64,000 nucleotides of DNA from UBA4465 sp002292365 (lineage in GTDB: Bacteria > Bacteroidota > Bacteroidia > Cytophagales > Cyclobacteriaceae). Of this stretch, positions 38,506 through 47,335 are shown piece by piece. Within the stretch, counting starts at the first letter, position 1. The number at the start of each line of letters is the position of its first letter. The translations under genes and the position numbers were made by a program. The notes beneath the pieces are model-generated. The model searched no databases and was not told where the DNA came from. It was given only the letters and a program-made list of their open reading frames with translations. The DNA lies in assembly GCA_943788615.1 (NCBI GenBank), contig CALSQY010000004.1, forward strand, positions 795,705 through 859,704. Direction: 5' to 3'.

Positions 38506-41500
38506 TTAAAATCCTAAATTAATATTGAACCCATACACTTTTGTTGAAGGAAAAGCACCATTTTCCCAACCACGAGCATTAGAAACTGAAAAACTTGTCT
38601 CAGGATCAATTCCTGGTACTTCGCTCTTGATCAGCCATAAGTTTCTACCTGTAATTCCAATCGAAATATTATTAAATGGTGTTCCAGAAACGAGACTTTG
38701 GGGCAGCGTATAACTGATATAAGCCTCTCTTAATCTGATACTTGTAGCATCCATCATGAATTCAGAGACAACAGGTTCAGCACCTGCAACTGCCTGCCAA
38801 TACTGTTGCGATGTAATTGTGTTAGTATTTGTAGAGCCGTCAGCAGTTACGCCATCAACCAAGAGTCCTCCCCCTCGATATGCGACTGTTCCCTGATGTG
38901 TACCTGCCGAATGCATAAAAGCACTTGACTGAGAGTAGAATTGACCTCCCTGTTTCCAATCAATTAAAAATCCAAAGTTAATACCTCGATAAGTAAAATC
39001 ATTGATGAAACCCATGGTGAAATCTTGCTGAATATTCCCCATAAAAGAATTTTTCTCCGCAGCTTTTAAGGGTATTCCTGCATCATCTACGACAATATTA
39101 CCATTATCATCGCGCTGGAAGTCGCGACCATAAATATTACCAAATGGCTCCCCTTCATCGGCAACAATCCTTATAGCTCGAGAACTTTCATCACCCTGCA
39201 AAAGAAGGCGTTCAATTCCATCATCTAACTTATTAACTACCATTTCATTTGTCGCATAATTAATCATTATATTCCATTGAAAATCTGAAGTCTGCACTGG
39301 TGAACCAGAAACCATCAACTCGAAACCCTTACTCTCTACTTCTCCTGCATTTATCATTTTGAATTGATATCCTGTCGCTCCAGGAACTGGCAATTGTATG
39401 ATTTGGTCAGTAATAACCTTGGAGTATGCCGCCAATTCAATTCCTATACGATTATTTAACAAGTTCAAATCTAAACCGAATTCATTTGATGTCACAAATT
39501 CAGGTTTAATCAGGGGATCAAATAGAATGCTAGGAGTAGATGTTGAGATTACATTCAAAAACCCTCGGCCAATTGAATATGTGGGTGATAATTGATAAGC
39601 ATCTAAATCTGATGCTCCTTGGCTAACAGCTCCGCGCAGCTTAGCAAAAGAGATGACGCTTGGAAGGGCTACAGCATCTGAGAGCACAAAGGATAGACTT
39701 GCTGATGGATAGGAGAAAGACCACACATCTTCGCTTAGATTACTTGACCAGTCATTTCTGTAGGTCAAATCTAAAAATAGGTAATCTTTAAATCCCAAAT
39801 TTGCAAATCCATACAATGACCGAATTCGACTCTCGGCTTTGTTGCTTTGTGGTCTATTAAAACTACCAAAGCTCAGATTATAAACTCCAGGCAAATCTAA
39901 TTGGCCTGTACTACCTGCAGTTTCAAAAAATGTATTATGTCGACTGTTTCCACCAAAATTTAATGCAATGTTTAAATCACCATAAGTTTTAGATGCGGTC
40001 AACAAAAAATCAATATTTGTTTCTGTAGATCTGGTGTTTGATGCAAAATAGTTTGAACCATTATTCCGAGTTTGACTTCCCAATTCATCATAAACGCCGT
40101 ATGCCTTAGTATCCTCTCGTTGTGCACTGCGAAAATCAGAACCATATCGGGCAAAGGCCTTTAACCAAGGCGCAAATGTATAATCCAACTTAATCATAGT
40201 AAAGATTCGGTCAGTATTATCTTCATTTGAATCTTCGTTTGCTACCCAATGAGGATTTCTACGGGTATTAAAACTAATAGGGCTCCAATTAACCATCGAA
40301 CCATTATCATCCATCCAAGGATTCAAATGCTGAAACTGCACATTTCTCGGACGGGTAATATATCCGGCAAATATGTTATTGATACTTCCAGATGTTTCTG
40401 GTCGGTTAGCAACCTTTTCATTATTATAGCTAATTTTAGCATCTGCTTTGAACTTTTCTGTAAGTTGTGCAGTCGATCTTACCGTTATCATGTTTCTCTT
40501 CAAAGTGCTATTGGGAATAAGTCCTTTGGAGTCTAAATTAGTATAACCCAATCTGAATGTCGCTTTATCATTCCCTCCTGTAACATTTATTGAGTTTGTA
40601 AAGTTCGAACCCGTTTGTAGATAATTTTCAAGGTCATCAGCATCAGCAGTAAGAGGATTATCTGATCCTGTCCAGTCAGTTACTGTTTGCCCAGAGATTT
40701 TTGGCCCCCAACTTCCTGTGCTAACAACATCATATACCCCATTAGCTCCTTGAGCATATTCATTTTGCATATCAGGCATAACTAGTGGACTCTCAAAAGT
40801 GAAAGAACCACTATAACTAACACCTAAACCTTTTCCTTGAGTCCCTTTTTTTGTTGTGATCAAAACGACTCCAGTCATTCCTCGGCTACCATATAATGCC
40901 GCTGCTTCGGGTCCCTTGAGGATTGTCATTGTTTCTATATCATCCGGATTGATATGTTGAGCACCGTTTCCGTTATCTGTAGCGCCGTATTCATTAGTTG
41001 AGGTTGCTGTTTGATAGTTATCTATTGGAATACCATCAACCACAAAAAGTGGTTGATTTTTTCCTGGAGCACCAGTTAGAAAACCGCCACCCCCACGTAT
41101 CAAAATTCCTGTAGTACCGCCAGGGCCATTTCCTGTTTTTTGAATATCCACACCTGCTACTCGTCCGCTAATATTATTCAAAAAATTTGTCTCGCGCGCA
41201 GCGACTATTTTGTCTCCTTTAATTTCTTGAGCAAAATAACCCAAAGACTTTTTATCTCTTTCAATACCAAGCGATGAAACGATAATCTCACTCATCTGAG
41301 TAGCATCTTGTAACATCGTTACATTTATCACTGACCGAGATCCAACTGCTATCTCTTGAGAGGCCATACCAATAAAGGAGAAAATTAAAGTTCCTCCCTC
41401 TTCAGGTAAACTTAGAACGAAATTCCCATCTAAATCCGTGACCGATCCCGTTGAAGTTCCTTTGAGAACTACGTTGACTCCTGGAATTCCTTGATTATCT

Positions 41501-41940
41501 TCATCAGTGACTGTTCCTTTAACAGTACGCTCTTGTTTGAATGTAAAAATCACCTCAGTATCATTCAAGCCCAGACGACTTACCGTGATATTATTATTGA
41601 TCTGTCTGAACTTGGTTTTCGAATCTTTTGAAACTTGTAGCAAAATATCAGAAACAGCATTTTTACCTGCATCTATATTTACCACTTGTTTTAACTCGGA
41701 GGCCAAATCAGCTTTGTCAATCGCAAATCTAAAATCAGATTTTTCCTCAATCTGATTAAAAATGTCGTTAACCGTCATGTCATCAGAGTTGAGCTCTACT
41801 TTAACATTCCTCACGCTGACGTTCTTCTGAGCTCGTCCTGTGTTGGCAAGGAGCATATTTAGAAATAACGCCTGAAAAAGGAATCCATAAATTGAGTATT
41901 TTGTAATCATAGTTATGGCATTAATAAGTTTTAATTTCAT
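38506..41940 (-). CDS. SusC/RagA TonB-dependent transporter with STN signalling domain
   Basis: A 1144-residue outer-membrane importer. After a signal region (residues 1-38, ending NTGRAQ) comes an STN (secretin/TonB short N-terminal) domain (MTVNDIFNQIEEKSDFRFAIDKADL). This is the part that contacts FecR anti-sigma factors. It is followed by a CarboxypepD_reg-like domain (VKGTVTDEDNQGIPGVNVVLKGT), the plug (IDKxFLNNISGRVAGVDIQKTGNGPGG and RGMTGVVLITTKKGTQG) and a 22-stranded barrel ending in VYGFNINLGF with a terminal Phe. The STN plus upstream fecR and sigma genes mark a transducer-type SusC that reports substrate binding to transcription. SusD follows directly. Confidence 0.94.
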   Translation of the reverse strand: MKLKLINAITMITKYSIYGFLFQALFLNMLLANTGRAQKNVSVRNVKVELNSDDMTVNDIFNQIEEKSDFRFAIDKADLASELKQVVNIDAGKNAVSDILLQVSKDSKTKFRQINNNITVSRLGLNDTEVIFTFKQERTVKGTVTDEDNQGIPGVNVVLKGTSTGSVTDLDGNFVLSLPEEGGTLIFSFIGMASQEIAVGSRSVINVTMLQDATQMSEIIVSSLGIERDKKSLGYFAQEIKGDKIVAARETNFLNNISGRVAGVDIQKTGNGPGGTTGILIRGGGGFLTGAPGKNQPLFVVDGIPIDNYQTATSTNEYGATDNGNGAQHINPDDIETMTILKGPEAAALYGSRGMTGVVLITTKKGTQGKGLGVSYSGSFTFESPLVMPDMQNEYAQGANGVYDVVSTGSWGPKISGQTVTDWTGSDNPLTADADDLENYLQTGSNFTNSINVTGGNDKATFRLGYTNLDSKGLIPNSTLKRNMITVRSTAQLTEKFKADAKISYNNEKVANRPETSGSINNIFAGYITRPRNVQFQHLNPWMDDNGSMVNWSPISFNTRRNPHWVANEDSNEDNTDRIFTMIKLDYTFAPWLKAFARYGSDFRSAQREDTKAYGVYDELGSQTRNNGSNYFASNTRSTETNIDFLLTASKTYGDLNIALNFGGNSRHNTFFETAGSTGQLDLPGVYNLSFGSFNRPQSNKAESRIRSLYGFANLGFKDYLFLDLTYRNDWSSNLSEDVWSFSYPSASLSFVLSDAVALPSVISFAKLRGAVSQGASDLDAYQLSPTYSIGRGFLNVISTSTPSILFDPLIKPEFVTSNEFGLDLNLLNNRIGIELAAYSKVITDQIIQLPVPGATGYQFKMINAGEVESKGFELMVSGSPVQTSDFQWNIMINYATNEMVVNKLDDGIERLLLQGDESSRAIRIVADEGEPFGNIYGRDFQRDDNGNIVVDDAGIPLKAAEKNSFMGNIQQDFTMGFINDFTYRGINFGFLIDWKQGGQFYSQSSAFMHSAGTHQGTVAYRGGGLLVDGVTADGSTNTNTITSQQYWQAVAGAEPVVSEFMMDATSIRLREAYISYTLPQSLVSGTPFNNISIGITGRNLWLIKSEVPGIDPETSFSVSNARGWENGAFPSTKVYGFNINLGF

Positions 41941-42083
41941 ATTTTTGTATTTGGTTAATTATTTTATTAACAGAACTTGAGCTACTAAATTTTCAAAAGT
42001 TGAGCTCAGATTAATTTTTGAGTCGGAAACCTTGTTTTCGGCTCTTTTTTTCGGAATTAAGGTTGTCTTTCTCACATATTTTT

Positions 42084-43136
42084 TTAAAAAATTATTTTTA
42101 CTGTTTCTCCTTCAATTGTATATTCAAAATTTTTGGAATAGCTAATGTTTCGCATGACATTTTCCAGCGTCTCGTTATTGAATTCAGAACTAAACTGCCA
42201 TACTCCTGACTTCTCAATATTCTGGACAATGATTGTCTTGCCATACCATCTTTCAAGTACTTCCACTACCTCCTCAAGGACAGCATCATCAAAATAGATG
42301 ATCCCATCCTTCCAGCTCAAGACCTTCTTGGGGTCAAAGCTGGATTGAATCATTTGCCCATTGGCCTTGAAAACACTCAATGATTGTCCTGGATCTAAAT
42401 AAACTTTCTGATCATCTTTATTTAACTTATCTGTCTTTTGAACCATTACTTTTCCCTGAGCTAAAGCGACTTGATGGCGATCTACAGAACTGTAAGCATT
42501 TACATTGAATTGAGTACCAATGGCGGTGACCGACATCGCTGAAGTTTTTACAATGAATTTTTTTGAAGGGTCTTTGGCCACCTCAAAATAAGCTTCTCCT
42601 GAAAGTTCAACCGATCTTGTACTTCCTGAAAAATCAGGTTTGTACTGGATGCTGCTTTGAGAGTTCAACCAAACAATGGTTCCATCTGGAAGATAAATCT
42701 GTGACTTTCTGCCCGCATCATTAGTTTTAGTGATCATCTCCATTTGGCCTGCCATCCCTTCAGCATCGTGAAACTGCTTTGAAAGATAGAGTAGAGATAT
42801 AAAAGCTGCAGCCACTAGTATAGCCGCCACACGCCAGTAAGAGGGCAAATCTAACTTTTTCAAGAAGTGTTGATTGCTACTAGTATATTTGGATTTTTTA
42901 CCTAAAATCGTTTTTTCAAATATTTTGTCAAAACGATCTTCACTTAACTTTACTCTCTTGAATTCTAATTTTTGAATTAATTCTTTGGCCAGTAAAAAAT
43001 CTTCTTTTTTATTTGGGTTATTCTTGAGCCAAGTTTTCCAATATCGCTCTGTTTCAGGTTTGGGCTGAATGACCCAATCTCTGAAATTAAGATCCATTAA
43101 TAATAATTCCAGCGAATTTTCACTTTTAAATGCCAT
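42084..43136 (-). CDS. FecR-family anti-sigma factor
   Basis: A 350-residue single-pass regulator. The N-terminal cytoplasmic part (about 1-95; RYWKTWLKNNPNKKEDFLLAKELIQKL) binds the ECF sigma factor. A TM helix lies at about residues 98-118 (YWRVAAILVAAAFISLLYLS), followed by a periplasmic FecR domain (LPDGTIVWLNSQSSIQYKPDFSGSTRSVELSGEAYFEVAKDPSKKFIV) and a C-terminal DUF4974 domain (YFDDAVLEEVVEVLERWYGKTIIVQN) that meets the SusC STN domain. The gene lies between the sigma gene and susC in the same direction. A 12-base homopolymer sits in its upstream region. Confidence 0.93.
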   Translation of the reverse strand: MAFKSENSLELLLMDLNFRDWVIQPKPETERYWKTWLKNNPNKKEDFLLAKELIQKLEFKRVKLSEDRFDKIFEKTILGKKSKYTSSNQHFLKKLDLPSYWRVAAILVAAAFISLLYLSKQFHDAEGMAGQMEMITKTNDAGRKSQIYLPDGTIVWLNSQSSIQYKPDFSGSTRSVELSGEAYFEVAKDPSKKFIVKTSAMSVTAIGTQFNVNAYSSVDRHQVALAQGKVMVQKTDKLNKDDQKVYLDPGQSLSVFKANGQMIQSSFDPKKVLSWKDGIIYFDDAVLEEVVEVLERWYGKTIIVQNIEKSGVWQFSSEFNNETLENVMRNISYSKNFEYTIEGETVKIIF

Positions 43137-43237
43137 GATTTGAATCTCGTTCCTATGTGTGTTTAAAAACTAGAGGACATTACAATCAAAAGGGCATCAG
43201 TTTTTTTTGTTTTTATTTGATTTTGCAGAAAAAAAGA

Positions 43238-43249
43238 GGGGGGGGGGGG
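43238..43249. repeat. Homopolymer of 12 G (C on the coding strand)
   Basis: Twelve consecutive G on the plus strand, in the leader between the sigma stop (43281) and the FecR start (43136). Runs of this length are prone to slippage and are rare in AT-rich genomes. Confidence 0.97.
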
Positions 43250-43280
43250 AGAATTTATATGAAAACGAGGAGGTAGAAAT

Positions 43281-43955
43281 TTAATAACAATTCCATAAAA
43301 TAAATAATGAAAGGGCGGACTTCATATGATTCAAGGCCTTGTAAATAAGATTTCTGGCAGACCTTATGTTAGTGAATCCCATCAATTCCTTTATCTCCTC
43401 ATAATTGAGGTCTTCATAATAAAGACAGTAAATAGCTTCTCTTTGGCGATTGGTTAGTAACTTAATAACCTCTTTAAGCTTTTTTTTATTGTCAGATTTT
43501 ATCTGCTCATCGATGATTTTCTGTTCGGTTGAAATTTCGATTTCAAATAATCTAAATTCAGAATGCTCAAAGTTGGTGGTGTTGTCATTGACTTTTTTCT
43601 TGTACAGCAGGATTCTTCTTCTCAAACAAGTAAAAAGATAGTTTCGGACTGACGTCTGTATTATGGTCTGCTTTCTTTTCTCTCTTAATTCAATAAACAT
43701 ATCCTGGAGCGCATCTTCCACCAAAGACTCATTCTTTGTGAATTGACAACCGTACTGAAAGAGAGCTTCAAAATGAGTTTGGTAAATATGAGTGAAGGCA
43801 ATCTCTTTGCCTTCCCTAAACAATTCCCAAAGTCGTACATCATCCAAAGAATTAATTGAATCCTGATTTAAGGACTCAAAAGCATCTTTTTGACCTAATT
43901 CAAAATCTGTATTATTGTTGTGATTTTCAGTTGATATATTTAATTCACGTCGCAC
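43281..43955 (-). CDS. ECF sigma-70 factor of the FecI type
   Basis: A 224-residue extracytoplasmic-function sigma factor. Region 2 is visible in FTHIYQTHFEALFQYGCQFTKNESLVEDALQDMFIELREKR. Region 4 is LKEVIKLLTNRQREAIYCLYYEDLNYEEIKELMGFTNIRSARNLIYKALNHM, with the helix-turn-helix at its end. An N-terminal extension of about 40 polar residues is longer than usual. It precedes the FecR gene and should activate the susC-susD unit when FecR is triggered through the STN domain. A promoter for the gene itself is not obvious. Confidence 0.92.
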   Translation of the reverse strand: MRRELNISTENHNNNTDFELGQKDAFESLNQDSINSLDDVRLWELFREGKEIAFTHIYQTHFEALFQYGCQFTKNESLVEDALQDMFIELREKRKQTIIQTSVRNYLFTCLRRRILLYKKKVNDNTTNFEHSEFRLFEIEISTEQKIIDEQIKSDNKKKLKEVIKLLTNRQREAIYCLYYEDLNYEEIKELMGFTNIRSARNLIYKALNHMKSALSLFILWNCY

Positions 43956-44101
43956 CGTAGCAAGTATATTTTTTTATAATTTCCTTCAAATTAATTATAA
44001 TTAAAAAATTAAACCCAAATTATGTCGATTTAATTTTTAATCTCAACTAAAATAAAAATTATTGCCATTTTTTTAATCGGGCTCAGTAACTGTATACTCA
44101 T

Positions 44102-45721
44102 TTATTTCATCTCTCTAATTATTTTGAATTCAGAATCTTGATTCCATTTGGGCCAAATGCGGTTATTGGCCAATTCAAGGCCCATTTGATAAAAGAGATC
44201 CCCGTCTTGTTGCATGGCTCCAAATTGCCAAGTATCCCTATTGAATTCATCAGATGGCGCATGGTATCGTTGCGCGTAAAATTGATCATATTCTTTTTTA
44301 ATAATTTCCTTACCCCCGTTGACTGCATCATATGATGCGAAAGCAAAAAAGGCAGGGATGCCTATTTTAGCAAAATTAAAATGATCTGATCGGAAAAATA
44401 ATCCTTTATTGGGGTAGGGATCCGGATAGACGTATCGTCCTTGTCGCCTAGCAATCTTTTCAGCCAAATCATCGAGTTCGGATTGACCAAATCCCATGAT
44501 AGTTAAATCCTTCATTTTCCCATACGATGCCAAGGCATCAATATTGATATTGGCAACCGATTTGGACGGCTCATAGATGGGATGATGGGCATAAAAGGCA
44601 GAACCGAGTAAGCCTTCTTCCTCAGCGGTGAGAGCTAAAAACACCAAAGTTCTTTTAACCTCTTTTTCTTTTTTAAAAGCCGCTGCCAATGCAAGAATCA
44701 TGGCCGTACCACTGGCATTGTCTTGCGCCCCATTATAGATAGAATCATCATCTATGGCAATTCCAACGCCTAAATGATCCCAGTGTGCGGAGTAAATGAT
44801 GACCTCTTCGGGAAATTCAGAACCCACTATTTTAGCAATCACGTTGCTAGACACGGCTCTTTTAATTGAGTTTTCTAGACCAAAAGAAATCTTAAGATCT
44901 AAATCTGTAGCTTGAAAAGTTCGAATTTTCGCGTTTTTGAACCATTGATTAAAATCCATATCGGCCTTTTTAAACAACTTTAGTGCCGCCTCACTAGAAA
45001 TCCAACCTTGAATGGGACAAGTATTCATTGCAGATGAATCATCTAAGGTCAAATTTGCGCCTGAATGCTGAAGAACGGACCAAGGATAACCCGCGGCAGC
45101 TGTTTCATGAATAATAAAAATGGCAGCAGCACCTTGCCTTGCGGCTTCTTCGTATTTATAAGTCCAGCGACCATAATAAGTCATTTCTTGACCTTTAAAA
45201 AAACTCGGATCTCCGCTGTTGAAACCCGGATCATTGACGAGTACCAAAACGGTTTTTCCAGATACATCAATATCCCTATAATCATTCCAACCATATTCTG
45301 GTGCTACAATGCCAAATCCAGCAAAAACCACTTCTGAGTTTTTTAATGTTACATCCATTAAATCTTGTTCTGTTTTAGCTACAAAATCAGTTGATAAATC
45401 AAGAAAAATAGTTTCATTTTTACTGATCACTCTCATTTGTGATTCTGCTCGACTGGTAATCTCAATCATTGAAACTTCCTGTCGATAGCTTTCTCCATTT
45501 CCTGGAGATAATCCCAATAATTTAAATTGTGTTTCTAAATAATCTACAGTTTTAACTTCTCCAACCGTAAAGGGTTTGCGTCCTTGAAAGTCATCTGAGG
45601 CCAGCGCCTCCATATGTCTGGCTATGTCCAAGGTATCAATTTGGATTTTAGCTTGTGTGCGATCCTGATTGGTTTGGCATGAAACCATGATAATCAGGCA
45701 TAAAATAGATAATTGCTTCAT
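44102..45721 (-). CDS. M28-family metallopeptidase with PA domain, lipoprotein
   Basis: Exported zinc aminopeptidase-type enzyme of about 539 residues. The start is set at ATG 45721, giving a lipoprotein signal KQLSILCLIIMVSC. The frame is open 20 codons further up but lacks a signal-like start there. A PA (protease-associated) domain lies around residues 140-290. The M28 zinc ligands are all visible: YSAHWDHLG (His), NGAQDNASGTA (Asp), LTAEEEGLLGS (Glu-Glu), INIDALAS (Asp) and RSDHFNFAKIGIPAF (His). It is probably a periplasmic or surface dipeptidase/aminopeptidase. It lies upstream of the sigma gene on the same strand with about 146 bp between, and there is no evidence that they are linked. 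Confidence 0.9.
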   Translation of the reverse strand: MKQLSILCLIIMVSCQTNQDRTQAKIQIDTLDIARHMEALASDDFQGRKPFTVGEVKTVDYLETQFKLLGLSPGNGESYRQEVSMIEITSRAESQMRVISKNETIFLDLSTDFVAKTEQDLMDVTLKNSEVVFAGFGIVAPEYGWNDYRDIDVSGKTVLVLVNDPGFNSGDPSFFKGQEMTYYGRWTYKYEEAARQGAAAIFIIHETAAAGYPWSVLQHSGANLTLDDSSAMNTCPIQGWISSEAALKLFKKADMDFNQWFKNAKIRTFQATDLDLKISFGLENSIKRAVSSNVIAKIVGSEFPEEVIIYSAHWDHLGVGIAIDDDSIYNGAQDNASGTAMILALAAAFKKEKEVKRTLVFLALTAEEEGLLGSAFYAHHPIYEPSKSVANINIDALASYGKMKDLTIMGFGQSELDDLAEKIARRQGRYVYPDPYPNKGLFFRSDHFNFAKIGIPAFFAFASYDAVNGGKEIIKKEYDQFYAQRYHAPSDEFNRDTWQFGAMQQDGDLFYQMGLELANNRIWPKWNQDSEFKIIREMK

Positions 45722-45847
45722 ATAAGTAAATCTTATACGAATGTAACTATTATAACAAAAAATAATCCCTTTTTTTAACATAATTTCAATGTTTTGTTAG
45801 TTATATTTGTTGTTATATGATATATACTAACATAGTATTCTACTACT

Positions 45848-45866
45848 TTGTTACCACTGGTAACAA
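45848..45866. promoter_or_regulatory. Perfect 9-bp dyad upstream of the recombinase
   Basis: TTGTTACCA and TGGTAACAA separated by a single C, with a further half-site GTAACAA at 45871-45877. It lies 51 bp before the integrase ATG. A second, looser dyad (TGTTAGT at 45795-45801, ACTAACA at 45826-45832) lies just upstream. These could be arm-type or core recombinase sites, or an operator. Confidence 0.45.
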
Positions 45867-45916
45867 GCACGTAACAAAAAAAAGAAATAAGTTTTTAACC
45901 ATAAGAACCACTAGAA

Positions 45917-47260
45917 ATGAAGCTTGATGAAAAAAATAAAATATCCGTAACATTCTATTTAAAAGAGGCACCAACTCTCCTTTTTCCTCAAAAAAAAAGT
46001 GTTTATGCCTGCATTTCGTTTAAAGGAGAATCAAATAAATTTTCAACAGGACTGCACTGTAAAAACCCAAAAGAGCACTGGTTTAAAGGATGTTTTACGG
46101 GAATAGAATTTTCGGAAGAAAATGGAAAATTATCTAAAATTAAAAAAGAGATTGAAGGATACAACCATACTATGTTTCGAGATGTTAAAGAGATTAAAAA
46201 TTTATATGACGGTATTGATGTTCAAGAATATCCAATCACAATACTTAAAGCGTTTGACTACGGCATAGAAATAAAAAAAAGAACGTTATCCGAGGGAACA
46301 ATGGACAACTATTATGCTAGTCTTAAATCGTTCGAAAAATTTTTATTGGAATACAGTCATGACGACTTTGGAGTAGTAAAAAATCATCCACGAAAATTGA
46401 ATAAACTGAGGGTTAAGGCTTTCGTTACATATCTAGAGAATCAAGGTCTAAGAAAAGGAACTATTCATAATAGAATAGTAGGTTTTGCAGCTTTATTTAA
46501 TATTTATGAGCAAGATCATAGTGATATACTTGAGAATATAATACCTAATCCATTCAAAAATGTTGTTCCTAATCTATCTGCAAATGAAAGGGTTATACAA
46601 GTTGAAAAAGCTTTAGCTCGAGATTTTGATTGGAAGTATGTGGAGAAAATTGAGTATCTCAAACATGAATGTAAATCTGGTGGATCAGGATCAGGTCTCG
46701 GACAAGCAGATACGACTAAAGACGAGCAATATAGATTGGTAGCCCTGCTAATCGCTTATTCAGGACTATCATTTGTAGATTTAGGCAAACCTGATGTCCT
46801 TGAGATAACCAAGAGAATAGATGGTGAGGCTTTAATTTCTAGAAGGCAAAAAACTAAAAGTGAATATACCATTCCTATAACTCCTCCTTTAAAAAGCCTC
46901 ATTGAAAAATTAAAAGACAATATGCCATGGAAACCATTTGTTTTTGATGGTATCATTAAAGATAGATCTCTGTACAAATATTATAAACAAAAATTCTACG
47001 TATACCTACAGAGGCTAGCCAAAGAAATAGAATTTGAAGAAGGCAAATTAACTTCACACAGATTTAGGCATACTTTTGGAATGAGAGCTGTGAATCATTA
47101 CAAAATCGAGATTCGTTGGGTTGCAAAAATGTTAGGAGATAAAGAAGATACCGTTATCAAAAATTATACTGATTATAATACTGATACCATTATGTCTGGA
47201 GTCTTTGCGTCTATGAATGCATTTAATTCATCTGATAATAAAAGTCAGATTAATTTATAA
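45917..47260 (+). CDS. Tyrosine recombinase/integrase, IntDOT-like catalytic variant
   Basis: A 447-residue site-specific recombinase with an Arm-binding N-terminus (residues 1-105), a SAM-like core-binding domain (about 108-225; DNYYASLKSFEKFLLEY, RVKAFVTYLENQGLRKGTIHNRI) and a catalytic domain. Catalytic positions are Lys in RRQKTKSEYTIPI, His381 and Arg384 in HRFRHTFGM, and the nucleophile Tyr417 in VIKNYTDY. The first catalytic Arg is replaced by Ser285 (AYSGLSFVDL), as reported for the CTnDOT integrase. The second His/Trp position is Asp408 (MLGDKED). A Gly/Ser-rich loop (SGGSGSGLG, about 255-262) is unusual. It marks a mobile or formerly mobile region starting here. Confidence 0.88.
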   Translation: MKLDEKNKISVTFYLKEAPTLLFPQKKSVYACISFKGESNKFSTGLHCKNPKEHWFKGCFTGIEFSEENGKLSKIKKEIEGYNHTMFRDVKEIKNLYDGIDVQEYPITILKAFDYGIEIKKRTLSEGTMDNYYASLKSFEKFLLEYSHDDFGVVKNHPRKLNKLRVKAFVTYLENQGLRKGTIHNRIVGFAALFNIYEQDHSDILENIIPNPFKNVVPNLSANERVIQVEKALARDFDWKYVEKIEYLKHECKSGGSGSGLGQADTTKDEQYRLVALLIAYSGLSFVDLGKPDVLEITKRIDGEALISRRQKTKSEYTIPITPPLKSLIEKLKDNMPWKPFVFDGIIKDRSLYKYYKQKFYVYLQRLAKEIEFEEGKLTSHRFRHTFGMRAVNHYKIEIRWVAKMLGDKEDTVIKNYTDYNTDTIMSGVFASMNAFNSSDNKSQINL

Positions 47261-47272
47261 AATAATTAAAAA

Positions 47273-47298
47273 TATAATAAGTAATTTGACTTATTATA
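47273..47298. promoter_or_regulatory. Predicted operator: perfect 10-bp inverted repeat
   Basis: TATAATAAGT and ACTTATTATA around the 6-bp spacer AATTTG. The spacer contains the TTTG of the adjoining promoter, so a bound dimer would block sigma access. It lies 38 bp before a gene encoding a two-HTH protein and is therefore the natural candidate autoregulatory site. Confidence 0.6.
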
Positions 47299-47316
47299 AC
47301 ATTAATAGTAGGTTTA
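47285..47316 (+). promoter_or_regulatory. Bacteroidota-type promoter for the HTH gene
   Basis: TTTG at 47285-47288, a 20-bp spacer, then TAGGTTTA at 47309-47316, one mismatch from TAnnTTTG. Spacing fits the -33/-7 consensus of the phylum. It ends 19 bp before the ATG at 47336, giving a short leader. Confidence 0.6.
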
Positions 47317-47335
47317 CAATTCTAATTACACCACA

